A stretch of DNA of 64,000 nt from Chloroflexota bacterium (lineage in GTDB: Bacteria; Chloroflexota; Dormibacteria; Dormibacterales; Dormibacteraceae): contig VBDR01000043.1 in assembly GCA_005882135.1 (NCBI GenBank), forward strand, positions 1 through 64,000, in the 5' to 3' direction. Made by a program: the position numbers and the translations under genes. How positions within the stretch are numbered: the stretch's first letter is position 1; each line of letters begins with the position of its first letter. This document shows positions 8,044-15,586 of the stretch, piece by piece. Below the pieces are notes generated by a model. That model did no database searches. It was not told where the DNA came from and was given only the letters and a program-made list of their open reading frames with translations.

Positions 8044-8642
8044 TCGACGGTCTCGATCACGCTGCCCGCCAGCTGGCGGAAGGCCGAGAGGGCCAGCAGG
8101 CACGATTCGTCGTCGCGTGTGACGACGTAGTAGAGCCCGAAGCCGAGCACGGTGTTGAGGACCAGCGGGACCAGGACGTCGCGAGGGACTGTGAGGCGAA
8201 TCCGCCCGTCGTCCTCCAGCCTGTCGAGCTGCTCCTGGATCACCTCGCGGTAGCGCGTGAACAGCTCGGGGAGGTAAGCCCGCAGCCGCTCTGTTCGCGG
8301 CGCCTGGACCAGGAGGTCGAAGGCGGCAAGCTGGACGTCACCGAGCCGGCGGAGCGAGTCCCACAGCGATTCCACGCCGACCTCCAGGACCTCCAGGGGG
8401 TCGGTGAGCTGGTTCAGCGTCCGGCGCAGCTCCTCGACCGAGGTCGCGGTCAGGTAGCGCCATGCCTCAACCAGGAGCTCGGACTTGGTGGGGAACCAGT
8501 ACTGGAGGTTGCCGATCGCCACGCCCGCCTTGGACGCGATGGACCTTACGCTCGTGCCCGAGTAGCCGTTTTCGAGGAGGGAGTCGGCCGCTGCGTGGAT
8601 GATCTGGTCTCGCGTGCTCTCGGTGGCGGTGGCCCCGGTCAT
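8040..8642 (-). CDS. TetR-family transcriptional regulator
   Basis: A 200-residue regulator with an N-terminal helix-turn-helix (TRDQIIHAAADSLLE, then TSVRSIASKAGVAIGNLQYW with FPTKSELLVEAW) and a ligand-binding C-terminal half without recognisable specificity. It leads a three-gene operon with the small prenyl-synthase-like protein and the fused synthase, so it probably controls isoprenoid tail synthesis in response to a lipid-like ligand. A palindrome covers its own start codon, which suggests autoregulation. Confidence 0.9.
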   Translation of the reverse strand: MTGATATESTRDQIIHAAADSLLENGYSGTSVRSIASKAGVAIGNLQYWFPTKSELLVEAWRYLTATSVEELRRTLNQLTDPLEVLEVGVESLWDSLRRLGDVQLAAFDLLVQAPRTERLRAYLPELFTRYREVIQEQLDRLEDDGRIRLTVPRDVLVPLVLNTVLGFGLYYVVTRDDESCLLALSAFRQLAGSVIETVE

Positions 8643-8659
8643 ACGTATGTACCAGCATA
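8640..8659 (-). promoter_or_regulatory. Putative TetR autoregulatory site and -10
   Basis: The perfect palindrome CATACGTATG (8640-8649) includes the TetR start codon. On the minus strand a TATGCT hexamer (8659-8654) lies 11 nt before the ATG, fitting a leaderless promoter. A repressor bound at the palindrome would block the transcription start. This is inferred from position and symmetry only. Confidence 0.35.
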
Positions 8660-8666
8660 GAGAGGC

Positions 8667-8804
8667 TCAGGATCGGGGTGGGGTGGGGGCAAACCTCGCC
8701 AGCCAGGCGTTCAGCGTCTCGACCATGTAGGCGCGCGACCGACCGAACAGGGGCAGATGCGCCAGCGCCAACCAGTGCGGCCGCAGCTCGAGGCTCTCGT
8801 CCAT
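8667..8804 (-). CDS. Possible 45-residue protein of unknown function
   Basis: Between the TetR promoter and KDPG aldolase, the minus strand carries an ATG at 8804 followed by 45 codons. The translation contains the helical segment LALAHLPLFGRSRAYMVETL and a proline-rich tail. No family is recognised. Its stop lies only 25 bp upstream of the TetR start, so it could be the first gene of that operon. The alternative is chance coding in GC-rich DNA. Confidence 0.25.
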   Translation of the reverse strand: MDESLELRPHWLALAHLPLFGRSRAYMVETLNAWLARFAPTPPRS

Positions 8805-8842
8805 CGCGGTGGGCGGTAGTTGGTAGGGCACCCTCCTTCGAC

Positions 8843-8848
8843 TAATCT
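8843..8848 (+). promoter_or_regulatory. -10 hexamer of KDPG aldolase (leaderless)
   Basis: TAATCT lies 11 nt before the ATG, with no Shine-Dalgarno between, so transcription would start at or next to the start codon. Confidence 0.35.
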
Positions 8849-8859
8849 CAAACCTGCCC

Positions 8860-9501
8860 ATGAGGTCCATCGCCGAAGTCTTTCCCAACCGACTATGCGG
8901 CGTTCTGCGCACCGAAAACGCCGACGCGGGCTTCCAGGCCTGCCTGACCGCGATGGAGGCGGGCGTACACACGATCGAAATCACGAAGACTGTCCCTTCC
9001 TGCTTCGACATGATCAAGGGCCTGATCGCGACGACCATGGGTCGGTATCCGGTCGGGGTGGGCACGGTCTGGGACCCAGGCGCGGTGAGGGAGGCCAAGG
9101 ACGCGGGCGCTGCGTTCGTCGTCACGCCGGTTCTGCTGCCAGAGGTCGCCGAGGCCTGCCGTGAGGAGGAGATCCTGTGCGTGCTGGGCGCGCTGACCCC
9201 GACCGAGATCTATCAAGCCCGGCTAGCGGGCGCAGCCCTCGTCAAGGTCTTCCCGATCACCCCCGTCGGAGGCCCGCGCTACATCCAGTCGCTGAACGGG
9301 CCGCTGGGAGGGGTGCCTTTCTGGGTGTCGGGCGGAGTGCCGATCGAAGACGTCGGTGCTTATTTACGCCTGGGGGTCAAAGCGGTCGGGCTGACGAACG
9401 CGCTGTTCCCGCCCGAAGCGCTGGCCAAGCGGGACATGGATCAGATCGGGCAGAACGCGGAGCGCGCGGCGAGGGCAGCGGCAGAGGCTATAGGGGACTA
9501 G
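8860..9501 (+). CDS. eda: KDPG/KHG aldolase
   Basis: Class I aldolase splitting 2-keto-3-deoxy-6-phosphogluconate (or the 4-hydroxy-2-oxoglutarate analogue) into pyruvate and glyceraldehyde-3-phosphate. The 213-residue protein has the Glu of TIEITKT, GVGTVWDP, the FVVTPVLLPEV strand, and the Schiff-base Lys in LVKVFPITPVGG, then GGVPIEDVGAYL. A single monocistronic gene, not next to an edd gene, so Entner-Doudoroff use is not proven. Confidence 0.92.
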   Translation: MRSIAEVFPNRLCGVLRTENADAGFQACLTAMEAGVHTIEITKTVPSCFDMIKGLIATTMGRYPVGVGTVWDPGAVREAKDAGAAFVVTPVLLPEVAEACREEEILCVLGALTPTEIYQARLAGAALVKVFPITPVGGPRYIQSLNGPLGGVPFWVSGGVPIEDVGAYLRLGVKAVGLTNALFPPEALAKRDMDQIGQNAERAARAAAEAIGD

Positions 9502-9528
9502 GTTCCTAGGACCGCCGCCCCCGACTCT

Positions 9529-9699
9529 TCAGCACCCTACGTGGTAGTTGCACATCGTCGCCGTGATGTTCGAGTACAGGTTCAGGAGCTGACCGCCCGT
9601 CGCGATCAACGCGATGAGCACGATCAGCGCGACCAGCGCAAGGATGAGCGCGTACTCAACCATTCCCTGGGCGGCTTGCACGTTGAAGGTTCGTATCAC
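9529..9699 (-). CDS. Flp/Fap-type pilin
   Basis: A 56-residue protein read from GTG at 9699 on the minus strand. It has a short leader (VIRTFNVQAAQG), then MVEYALILALVALIVLIA: the Gly before the cleavage site, the Glu at position +3 of the mature region and the hydrophobic helix that define Flp class IVb pilins. The mature tail is short and ends in NYHVGC. It would be processed by a TadV/prepilin peptidase and assembled by Tad machinery, neither of which is in this window. It sits 21 bp downstream of the hcrB-like gene on the opposite side of its stop, apparently as an orphan. The Flp signature is strong despite the length. Confidence 0.82.
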   Translation of the reverse strand: MIRTFNVQAAQGMVEYALILALVALIVLIALIATGGQLLNLYSNITATMCNYHVGC

Positions 9700-9720
9700 T
9701 GCAGTTTGTGACCTGAAAGC

Positions 9721-10713
9721 TTAACCATCGACCCCGCCCCGCTGGTCGTTCAAACGCTCAAAAGCCTGCTCCACGACCACGCGAACCATCCTCTTCCGCC
9801 AGAAGTGGCTCAGGTCGGCGTTGTCGAGCGGCTTGGCCGGCTTGGAGGCAAGCTGGGCCGCTTCTCGAACAGTGTCTCCATCCAGCCGCTTTCCTTTCAG
9901 GAATTCTTCAGCCGCTTTGGCTTCCAGCGGATAGGAGGCGACAGCCGAGAGCACGATCCGGCAGCTCACGATCACATCGCCGTCGAAGTGGGCGGCGACG
10001 GCGGCGCCGGCGATTGGAAAGTCGATCGAGCCGCGTCGCCGCAGCTTCACGTACGCGCTGCGACTGCCGGCTGTGCTGCGGAGGCGCAGGCCGGTCACGA
10101 CCTCGGCCGGCTGCTTGGCCATGTACTCGATGCCGTCGTCGCGGTAGAGCGCCGCGACTGGAAGCTCGCGCTCGCCGTCCGGCCCGACGAGGATTACCGC
10201 TCCCTCCAGGGCCATGGCCATCGGGGCCGTGTCGGTGGACGACACCGCCCAGCACCGGGGGCTGCTCGGCGCGACAAGGCAGATGTCTCCATCCTTCTTC
10301 AGGCAGAAACCCGCCGCCTTCCGCCATTCATATGTCATGTCGTAGTAGTTGCAACGCGTGTCGACGCAAAGATTTCCGCCGATCGTTCCCGCGTTTCGCA
10401 GCGGTGGCGAAGAGACAACGCCCGCCGCCTCGGCGTAGCCGGTGAATCGTGCGATGAGGTGCTCATCGCGTGCGGCGACGGCGAGGGTGACGCCCGCATC
10501 GACCGCGCACTCGTCGGACCCGTTGCGAATCGCGCGGGGCAGAAAGTCGAGACCGATCAGCGTGTCGATCTCGAACTGCCGTCGCTTCAGCTTCGGGAAG
10601 AGGTCCGTGCCGCCGGCCACGAACATCGCTCGCGGTCCGAGCTCGGCGGCCATCCGGGCGGCCTCGCGCGCCGTCTTCGGCCGGAGGTACTTAAATCGCG
10701 GCAGTCGAAGCAT
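9721..10713 (-). CDS. hcrB: Molybdenum hydroxylase FAD subunit, 4-hydroxybenzoyl-CoA reductase beta type
   Basis: FAD-binding medium subunit, 330 aa. The FAD motifs are FVAGGTDLFP and NAGTIGGNLCVDTRC. After the latter comes a loop of about 40 residues with Cys in CVDTRC, GFCLKK, DICLVA and PRCWAV. This cysteine-bearing insertion is the feature that in HcrB carries an extra [4Fe-4S] cluster and distinguishes it from ordinary CO or xanthine dehydrogenase medium subunits. Its start overlaps the end of the large subunit gene by 23 bp. The order is small, large, medium. The symbol is by resemblance; the substrate is not proven. Confidence 0.78.
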   Translation of the reverse strand: MLRLPRFKYLRPKTAREAARMAAELGPRAMFVAGGTDLFPKLKRRQFEIDTLIGLDFLPRAIRNGSDECAVDAGVTLAVAARDEHLIARFTGYAEAAGVVSSPPLRNAGTIGGNLCVDTRCNYYDMTYEWRKAAGFCLKKDGDICLVAPSSPRCWAVSSTDTAPMAMALEGAVILVGPDGERELPVAALYRDDGIEYMAKQPAEVVTGLRLRSTAGSRSAYVKLRRRGSIDFPIAGAAVAAHFDGDVIVSCRIVLSAVASYPLEAKAAEEFLKGKRLDGDTVREAAQLASKPAKPLDNADLSHFWRKRMVRVVVEQAFERLNDQRGGVDG

Positions 10714-13096
10714 CTTTCTCTGGTGGCTCGACTTTGATGGTTGGCGGATACGGTATCGATGGAAAGTGCGGCGGCCCGTAGCGGGGCGGCTCGCCTTTTT
10801 CTCTTCGGCGCAGCGCCTCGATCACCTTCTCGGGCGTGACCGGGATCTCATCGATCCAGACGCCGATCGCGTCGTGCACGGCAGAGCAGACCGCGGGCGG
10901 GACCGGCAGCAGGGGGCCCTGTCCGGCCTCCTTCGCGCCGTACGGCCCCTCGGCATCGATGGTCTCGACGATGAACGTCTCCACCTCGGGCATGTCGAGA
11001 AATGTCGGCGACTTGTACTCCAGCATCGACGGCCACTTGTGGAGGCCCTTGCGAAACGTCTGCTCTTCCATGAGCGCCTCGCCAAGACCCATGTAGACGC
11101 TGCCCTCGACCTGCCCTTCGACCAGCAGCGGATTGATCGCGCGGCCGACGTCATGGGCGATCCAGACCCGGTTCACGTGGATGAGTCCCGTGCGGGTGTC
11201 GACGTCGAGGTCGACCACGCACGCCGAGTAGCTGTAGGCCGGGCTCGGCCCGACCCCCGAGCCCTTGTAAGGACCGGCGATCCTCGGCGGCGTGTAGCTG
11301 CCCGCGCTGGTGAGCGTGCCGTAGCGCGACTCGGCCAGCACGCAGGCCTCCTCGAAGCTGAAGCCGCCTATCCGGCCGTCGCGAAACTCGACCTCCGATG
11401 CGTCGCCGCCTGCTTTTGCCGCCACGGCCCCGGCGAGCATCGCCCGCATCTTGCGTGCGGCCTCGAGCGCTGCGTTGCCTGCCATGAACGTGACCCGCGA
11501 TGAGTACGAGCCGAGGTCGATCGGAGTCGTGTCCGTGTCGGCGGTGACAAGCCTCACATCCGCCGGCTGCAGGCCGAGCTCCTCGGCGACGATCGTGGCA
11601 AGCACCGAATCGGAGCCCTGCCCGATGTCCATCGCGCCGCAGTAGGCGGTGACACCGCCGCGGTCGACTTTGATCTGCACCTCCGAGTGCGGCATATCGT
11701 TCCAGTAGATCGCTGTGCCCGCGCCCGACAGGTAGCTCGAGATGGCAAAGCCCATGCCGTGGCCTGGCCGCTTGCCGCGGTCATGGAACCGAGAGGCATT
11801 GATGACCGCGTCGGTGCACTGCACGAGGCCGCATGACGTAACGCGGAGCCAGTTGACGGTCCGCGTGTTGGGCTTGACGAAGTTTCGACGCTTCAGCTCG
11901 ACTGGATCGAGGCCGAGGTCGTCAGCGATCTTCTCGAGATGCAGCTCGAGAGCGAAGCGCGGCTGCGGGGTGCCGTGGCCGCGCTTGGGACCGCATGGCG
12001 GTTTGTTCGTGAAGACGCGGCAGCCTTCGAACCGGTAGGCGGGGATATCGTACGTCACGGTCTGGAGCGCGCCGGTGTAGAAGGTGGAGGCGACGCCGTA
12101 AGAGCCGTACGCTCCGCCGTCGAGTGCACTCCGAAAATGCATCGCGGTGATGCGGCCGTCGGAGGTGACACCCGTGCGGACCCACATCAGGACCGGATGG
12201 CGGCCGCGATGCGCGTAGAAGACCTCCTCGCGGCTCAGCGTGCATTTGACCGGACGGCCGGTGAGCATCGCGAGCTTGCTGACGATGATCTCGTGCGCGA
12301 ACGGGTCGGTCTTGCCGCCGAACCCGCCGCCATGAGCGGCGCCGATCACGCGGATTCGATTCATCGGCAGCTCGAGCACCTTGGCCAGCGCGCGGTGCAC
12401 GTAATGCACAACCTGGGTCGACGACCAGAGCGTGACCTTCCCGTCGACATAGGTAGCGATCGCGCTGTGCTGCTCCATGGGTAGGTGCGTGTTGCCCTGG
12501 AAGAAGAAGACGTCCTCCCGAATGTGGTCCGCGCGCGCCAGTCCACCATCGACGTCGCCAAACTCGAGCGCGACGAGCTTGTGGATGTTGTTGGGGCCGC
12601 CGTAATCCTGGATGCGCTCGTCCTTCGGCGCCGACAGCGCGGCTTCGATAGACATGACCGGCTCGAGGCCCTCGTATGCGACCACGATCGCGTCACACGC
12701 GGCGGCCGCGATCTCCTCCTCGGTCGCGGCGACCGCCGCGATCGGGTCGCCGACGTAGCGCACTTTCTCGTGCTCGAGGGCGCGCTCGTCCTGCGTCACC
12801 GGCAGGATGCCGAACTTGACCGGCAGGTCCGCGCCGGTGATCACGGCCTGGACGCCGGGGATCCGGCGCGCGGCGGAGGTATCGATCGAGAGGATGCGCG
12901 CGTGGGGATGCGGGCTGCGAAGGATCTTGCAGTGGAGCGTACGGGGCAGCAGCATGTCGTCGGCGTAGACGGCGCGACCGGTCACCTTGGCCGCAGCGTC
13001 AACCTTGGGCAGCGGCTTCCCAACGACGCGCAAGCTCACCTCCCCACCATGTGGGGAGGTCGGCGGCGAAGCCGCCGGGTGGGGAGGGTCATTCAC
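10691..13096 (-). CDS. hcrA: Molybdenum hydroxylase large subunit (Hcr/xanthine dehydrogenase family)
   Basis: Molybdopterin-binding subunit, up to 801 aa. It contains GKPLPKVDAAAKVTGRAVYADD, the moco motif GAAHGGGFGGKTDPF, NKPPCGPKRGHGTPQPRFA, GAMDIGQGSDSV and VNRVWIAHDVGRAINPLLVEG. At the position where the family has its catalytic Glu near the C-terminus (GxKxxGEx) this protein reads GAKEAGQGP, a Gln. The GTG at 13096 overlaps the small-subunit stop, but the first 20 or so codons read through a palindromic repeat. A TTG at 13033, 5 nt after the repeat's GGGGAGG arm, is an attractive alternative start. Needs moco from moaA/moeA and a maturation chaperone not seen here. Confidence 0.85.
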   Translation of the reverse strand: MNDPPHPAASPPTSPHGGEVSLRVVGKPLPKVDAAAKVTGRAVYADDMLLPRTLHCKILRSPHPHARILSIDTSAARRIPGVQAVITGADLPVKFGILPVTQDERALEHEKVRYVGDPIAAVAATEEEIAAAACDAIVVAYEGLEPVMSIEAALSAPKDERIQDYGGPNNIHKLVALEFGDVDGGLARADHIREDVFFFQGNTHLPMEQHSAIATYVDGKVTLWSSTQVVHYVHRALAKVLELPMNRIRVIGAAHGGGFGGKTDPFAHEIIVSKLAMLTGRPVKCTLSREEVFYAHRGRHPVLMWVRTGVTSDGRITAMHFRSALDGGAYGSYGVASTFYTGALQTVTYDIPAYRFEGCRVFTNKPPCGPKRGHGTPQPRFALELHLEKIADDLGLDPVELKRRNFVKPNTRTVNWLRVTSCGLVQCTDAVINASRFHDRGKRPGHGMGFAISSYLSGAGTAIYWNDMPHSEVQIKVDRGGVTAYCGAMDIGQGSDSVLATIVAEELGLQPADVRLVTADTDTTPIDLGSYSSRVTFMAGNAALEAARKMRAMLAGAVAAKAGGDASEVEFRDGRIGGFSFEEACVLAESRYGTLTSAGSYTPPRIAGPYKGSGVGPSPAYSYSACVVDLDVDTRTGLIHVNRVWIAHDVGRAINPLLVEGQVEGSVYMGLGEALMEEQTFRKGLHKWPSMLEYKSPTFLDMPEVETFIVETIDAEGPYGAKEAGQGPLLPVPPAVCSAVHDAIGVWIDEIPVTPEKVIEALRRREKGEPPRYGPPHFPSIPYPPTIKVEPPEKDASTAAI
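13039..13088. repeat. Palindromic element at the hcrA 5' end
   Basis: Core arms CCTCCCCA and TGGGGAGG (13039-13059), followed by GGCGGC-GAA-GCCGCC (13062-13076) and a GGGTGGGGAGGG end. On the minus strand the GGGGAGG arm lies 5 nt before TTG 13033 of hcrA. If the GTG at 13096 is used instead, the whole element is translated. Confidence 0.85.
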
Positions 13097-13587
13097 CGCA
13101 TCCTCCCGGCAGCAAGTTCAATGGCCTGCAAGATCTTGGTGTAGCCGGTGCACCGGCAGAGATTGCCCGCGAGCGCATCGCGAATCTCGTCGCGGGTGGG
13201 TCGTGGATTCGCCTCGAGCAGTGATTTCGCCGAGAGCAGGATGCCCGGCGTGCAGTAACCGCACTGCGCCGCCCCGAGCTCGCCGAACGCGACCTGCAGC
13301 GGATGTAGCTCGGGCCCGTGAGACATGCCCTCGACGGTGGTGATCGCGCGGCCCTCGAGCTGGACCGGCAGCAGCAGGCAGCTCAGTTCCGGCTTGCCGT
13401 CGATCAGCACCGTGCACGTGCCGCACTCACCGAGCTCGCATCCATGCTTGGTGCCCGTGAGCTGCATGTCCTCGCGCAGCACCTCGAGCAGGGTTTTGTG
13501 GACAGGTACGAGGACATCTCTCGTTTCGCCATTGACGTCGAGGGCGAGCACGACCCGCTCCACATCACGCTCCACCTCGTGTCTCAT
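13093..13587 (-). CDS. hcrC: Molybdenum hydroxylase [2Fe-2S] small subunit
   Basis: Iron-sulfur subunit, 164 aa. The plant-ferredoxin-type [2Fe-2S] cluster is bound by CELGECGTC plus a Cys in ELSCLL. The second cluster is bound by QCGYCTPG and NLCRCTGY, all in the family positions. The ATG at 13587 overlaps the HAD stop (ATGA); the open frame upstream of it is the shadow of that gene. Together with hcrA and hcrB it makes the full electron path moco, two [2Fe-2S], FAD, plus the extra [4Fe-4S] in hcrB. In characterised Hcr, that path carries electrons from ferredoxin to the aromatic thioester. Confidence 0.9.
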   Translation of the reverse strand: MRHEVERDVERVVLALDVNGETRDVLVPVHKTLLEVLREDMQLTGTKHGCELGECGTCTVLIDGKPELSCLLLPVQLEGRAITTVEGMSHGPELHPLQVAFGELGAAQCGYCTPGILLSAKSLLEANPRPTRDEIRDALAGNLCRCTGYTKILQAIELAAGRMR

Positions 13588-14321
13588 GCGTGGTCGAGCA
13601 TATCCCTGAGTGCTTTTGCGCATGCCCACAGGTCCGGCGCGACCGCGTGCGCCCGGCTCGCGGCCGGCTTGGGGTCGTCGGGGTAAACAAGGATCGTCCA
13701 CATGCCGAGGGCGAGCGCCGGATCGATGTCGTTCTCCTCGCGGTTGCCGATGACGACGCAGCTGTCCGCCGGCGCCTCCGCCCAACGCATAGCCATCTCG
13801 AAGACCGCGGGATGGGGCTTGAGGTGGCCGGCGTCCACCGACGTGATGATCTCGTCGATGTGAGCGGCCATGCCGAGCAGGCGAAAGTCTTCCCAGTAGC
13901 TGTCCGCATCGCGCCAGTACGTGTTGCTGGCGACCACGTTTCGCATGCCGAGGGCGTGGACCTCGGCGAGCAGCTCGACCGCCCCGGGCAGCGGCTTCAT
14001 CCGGTCGTGCACCGGCAGCGCCATGGCGCGCCGGATGCGCCGCACAGTGCCGGCCCCTGCGGGCAGCCCCTGGCGCGTCAGGCACGCCGTGATCAGCTCG
14101 TCGGCCGGCGTGGTGATGGAGACCTGGTTCTCCGTCGACACGCTTCGCGCCTCGTCCCCGGGGCGGCTGCTCGCGATCAGGTCCTCGCCGAGCGACCGGA
14201 TGGCCGCCGCATCCAGCTCGGGCAGCGCCGCGGCCAGTCTCTGCATCCGGCCTGCTCGGTCGGTCTCGCGGAACGGCCACGAGTTCGGCCACAGGGTTCC
14301 ACCAACGTCGATCAGCGCCAC
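13584..14321 (-). CDS. HAD-superfamily hydrolase, atypical motifs
   Basis: Haloacid dehalogenase-like protein of 245 aa. Motif I reads LIDVGGTLW: the nucleophile Asp is present but the second Asp of DxDxT is Gly. Motif II is in VVASNTYW. Motif III Lys is in HLKPHPAVFEMA. Motif IV is VIGNREENDID, with Asn replacing the first acidic residue of GDxxxND. Catalysis may be altered. I chose GTG 14321 because a GGGGAGG from a palindromic repeat lies exactly 6 nt upstream; the frame remains open to 14366 through the repeat. It is the first gene of the hcrCAB operon, overlapping hcrC by 4 bp, so it might serve that complex. Confidence 0.75.
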   Translation of the reverse strand: MALIDVGGTLWPNSWPFRETDRAGRMQRLAAALPELDAAAIRSLGEDLIASSRPGDEARSVSTENQVSITTPADELITACLTRQGLPAGAGTVRRIRRAMALPVHDRMKPLPGAVELLAEVHALGMRNVVASNTYWRDADSYWEDFRLLGMAAHIDEIITSVDAGHLKPHPAVFEMAMRWAEAPADSCVVIGNREENDIDPALALGMWTILVYPDDPKPAASRAHAVAPDLWACAKALRDMLDHA

Positions 14322-14327
14322 TTCAAG

Positions 14328-14348
14328 CCTCCCCACTCGCTGGGGAGG
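14328..14348. repeat. Palindromic element core supplying a Shine-Dalgarno
   Basis: Core arms CCTCCCCA and TGGGGAGG around a short loop. On the minus strand the GGGGAGG arm is spaced 6 nt from the GTG of the HAD gene, an ideal ribosome-binding distance. The second GC-rich hairpin seen at other copies is not obvious here. Confidence 0.8.
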
Positions 14349-14415
14349 CTGGCCTGGGCCGTTCACGGCCCCGGCCTGGTGCGGACGCTGGTTTGGGCAG
14401 CCACTGCTGTCACTC

Positions 14416-14421
14416 TATGAT
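14416..14421 (+). promoter_or_regulatory. -10 hexamer of aroC (leaderless)
   Basis: TATGAT, 7 nt before the GTG start, with no Shine-Dalgarno. Spacing puts the transcription start at or beside the start codon. Confidence 0.4.
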
Positions 14422-14428
14422 CGCCTGA

Positions 14429-15583
14429 GTGCTCAGGTGGCTCACGTCAGGCGAGTCGCACGGACCTCAGCTCACAGTCGTGATCGAGGGCCTGCCCGCG
14501 GGCCTGGAGATCTCCGCAGAAGATCTTCGCCGCGATCTCGCCCGCAGGCAAGGCGGCCACGGCCGCGGCGGGCGGCAGCAGATCGAGACCGACGTCGCGC
14601 GCATCGTCAGCGGCGTGCGGGGCGGGTTCACGATCGGCAGCCCGGTCACGCTCGTGCTCGAAAACAAGGACCACGTCAACTGGACGGCCCAGATGACGGC
14701 GGCCAAGGAAGGCTTCGAGCCCAAGCCGGTGACGCGCTTGCGCCCCGGTCACGCCGACCTTGCCGGCGCTTTGAAATATGGCCACACCGACATCCGCAAC
14801 GTGCTCGAGCGGTCGTCGGCGAGAGAGACGGCGACGCGAGTGGCAGCGGGTGGCGTCGCCCGCAAGCTGCTCGGACACTTCGGCATCGCCGTTCTGAGCT
14901 TCACGCAATCTATCGGCACGATCGACATCGGCTTCGAGGGAATCGATCCTGACATCCTCGACGTCGAAGACATCGAGGCGTCACCTGTCCGCTGCCCGGA
15001 CCCGGACGCTTCAAAGCGCATGGTTGCCGCAATCGACGAGGTGGCGGAGCAAGGCGACACTCTCGGCGGGACCTTTCGAATCGTCGCGCGCGGTGTCCCG
15101 CCAGGACTCGGCAGCTACGTGCACTGGGACCGCAAACTCGATGGCAAGCTGGCCCAGGCGGTGATGTCCATCAATGCAATCAAAGGTGTGGAGTTCGGTG
15201 CTGGCTTTCAGGGCGCGGCGCGACGGGGCTCTGACTTTCACGACCAGATCGATTACGAGGAGGGTCGATTTCGTCACCTGACCAACCGCGCCGGTGGCAT
15301 CACGGGGGGCGTGACCAACGGCGAGCCGATCGACCTGCGGGTCGCCATCAAGCCCATCTCGACGATGAAGAAGCCGATGCAATCAATCGACCTCAAGACC
15401 AAAGAGAAGACCGAGGCCCATTACGAGCGAAGCGACGTGTGCGTCGTGCCGGCGGCGGGTGTCATCGGCGAAGCCGTCGTCGCACTGACGCTCGCGGAGG
15501 CGTTCATGGAGAAGTTCGGCGGCGATTCGATGACCGAGCTGGAACGCAACTACCGCTCTTACATGGAATCGATCGCCCAGTAA
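14429..15583 (+). CDS. aroC: Chorismate synthase
   Basis: Last enzyme of the shikimate pathway, converting EPSP to chorismate with reduced FMN. The 384-residue protein carries the family signatures TSGESHGPQLTVVIEGLPAG, RRQGGHGRGGR, RPGHADLAGALKYG and the C-terminal DVCVVPAAGVIGEAVVAL. GTG start, divergently placed from the HAD/hcr operon with about 100 bp between. Chorismate also feeds menaquinone synthesis, in keeping with ubiE nearby. The next gene begins 3 bp downstream although it is functionally unrelated. Confidence 0.97.
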   Translation: MLRWLTSGESHGPQLTVVIEGLPAGLEISAEDLRRDLARRQGGHGRGGRQQIETDVARIVSGVRGGFTIGSPVTLVLENKDHVNWTAQMTAAKEGFEPKPVTRLRPGHADLAGALKYGHTDIRNVLERSSARETATRVAAGGVARKLLGHFGIAVLSFTQSIGTIDIGFEGIDPDILDVEDIEASPVRCPDPDASKRMVAAIDEVAEQGDTLGGTFRIVARGVPPGLGSYVHWDRKLDGKLAQAVMSINAIKGVEFGAGFQGAARRGSDFHDQIDYEEGRFRHLTNRAGGITGGVTNGEPIDLRVAIKPISTMKKPMQSIDLKTKEKTEAHYERSDVCVVPAAGVIGEAVVALTLAEAFMEKFGGDSMTELERNYRSYMESIAQ

Positions 15584-15586
15584 CTG

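Noticed and set aside
12485-13144. Long plus-strand open frame opposite hcrA
   Set aside because: Antisense shadow in GC-rich DNA; low-complexity Arg/Asp/Gly composition and no family resemblance. Dozens of similar frames were dismissed for the same reason.
13588-14292. Extension of the [2Fe-2S] subunit frame to 399 aa
   Set aside because: The added part is the HAD gene in another frame; ferredoxin homology starts after ATG 13587.
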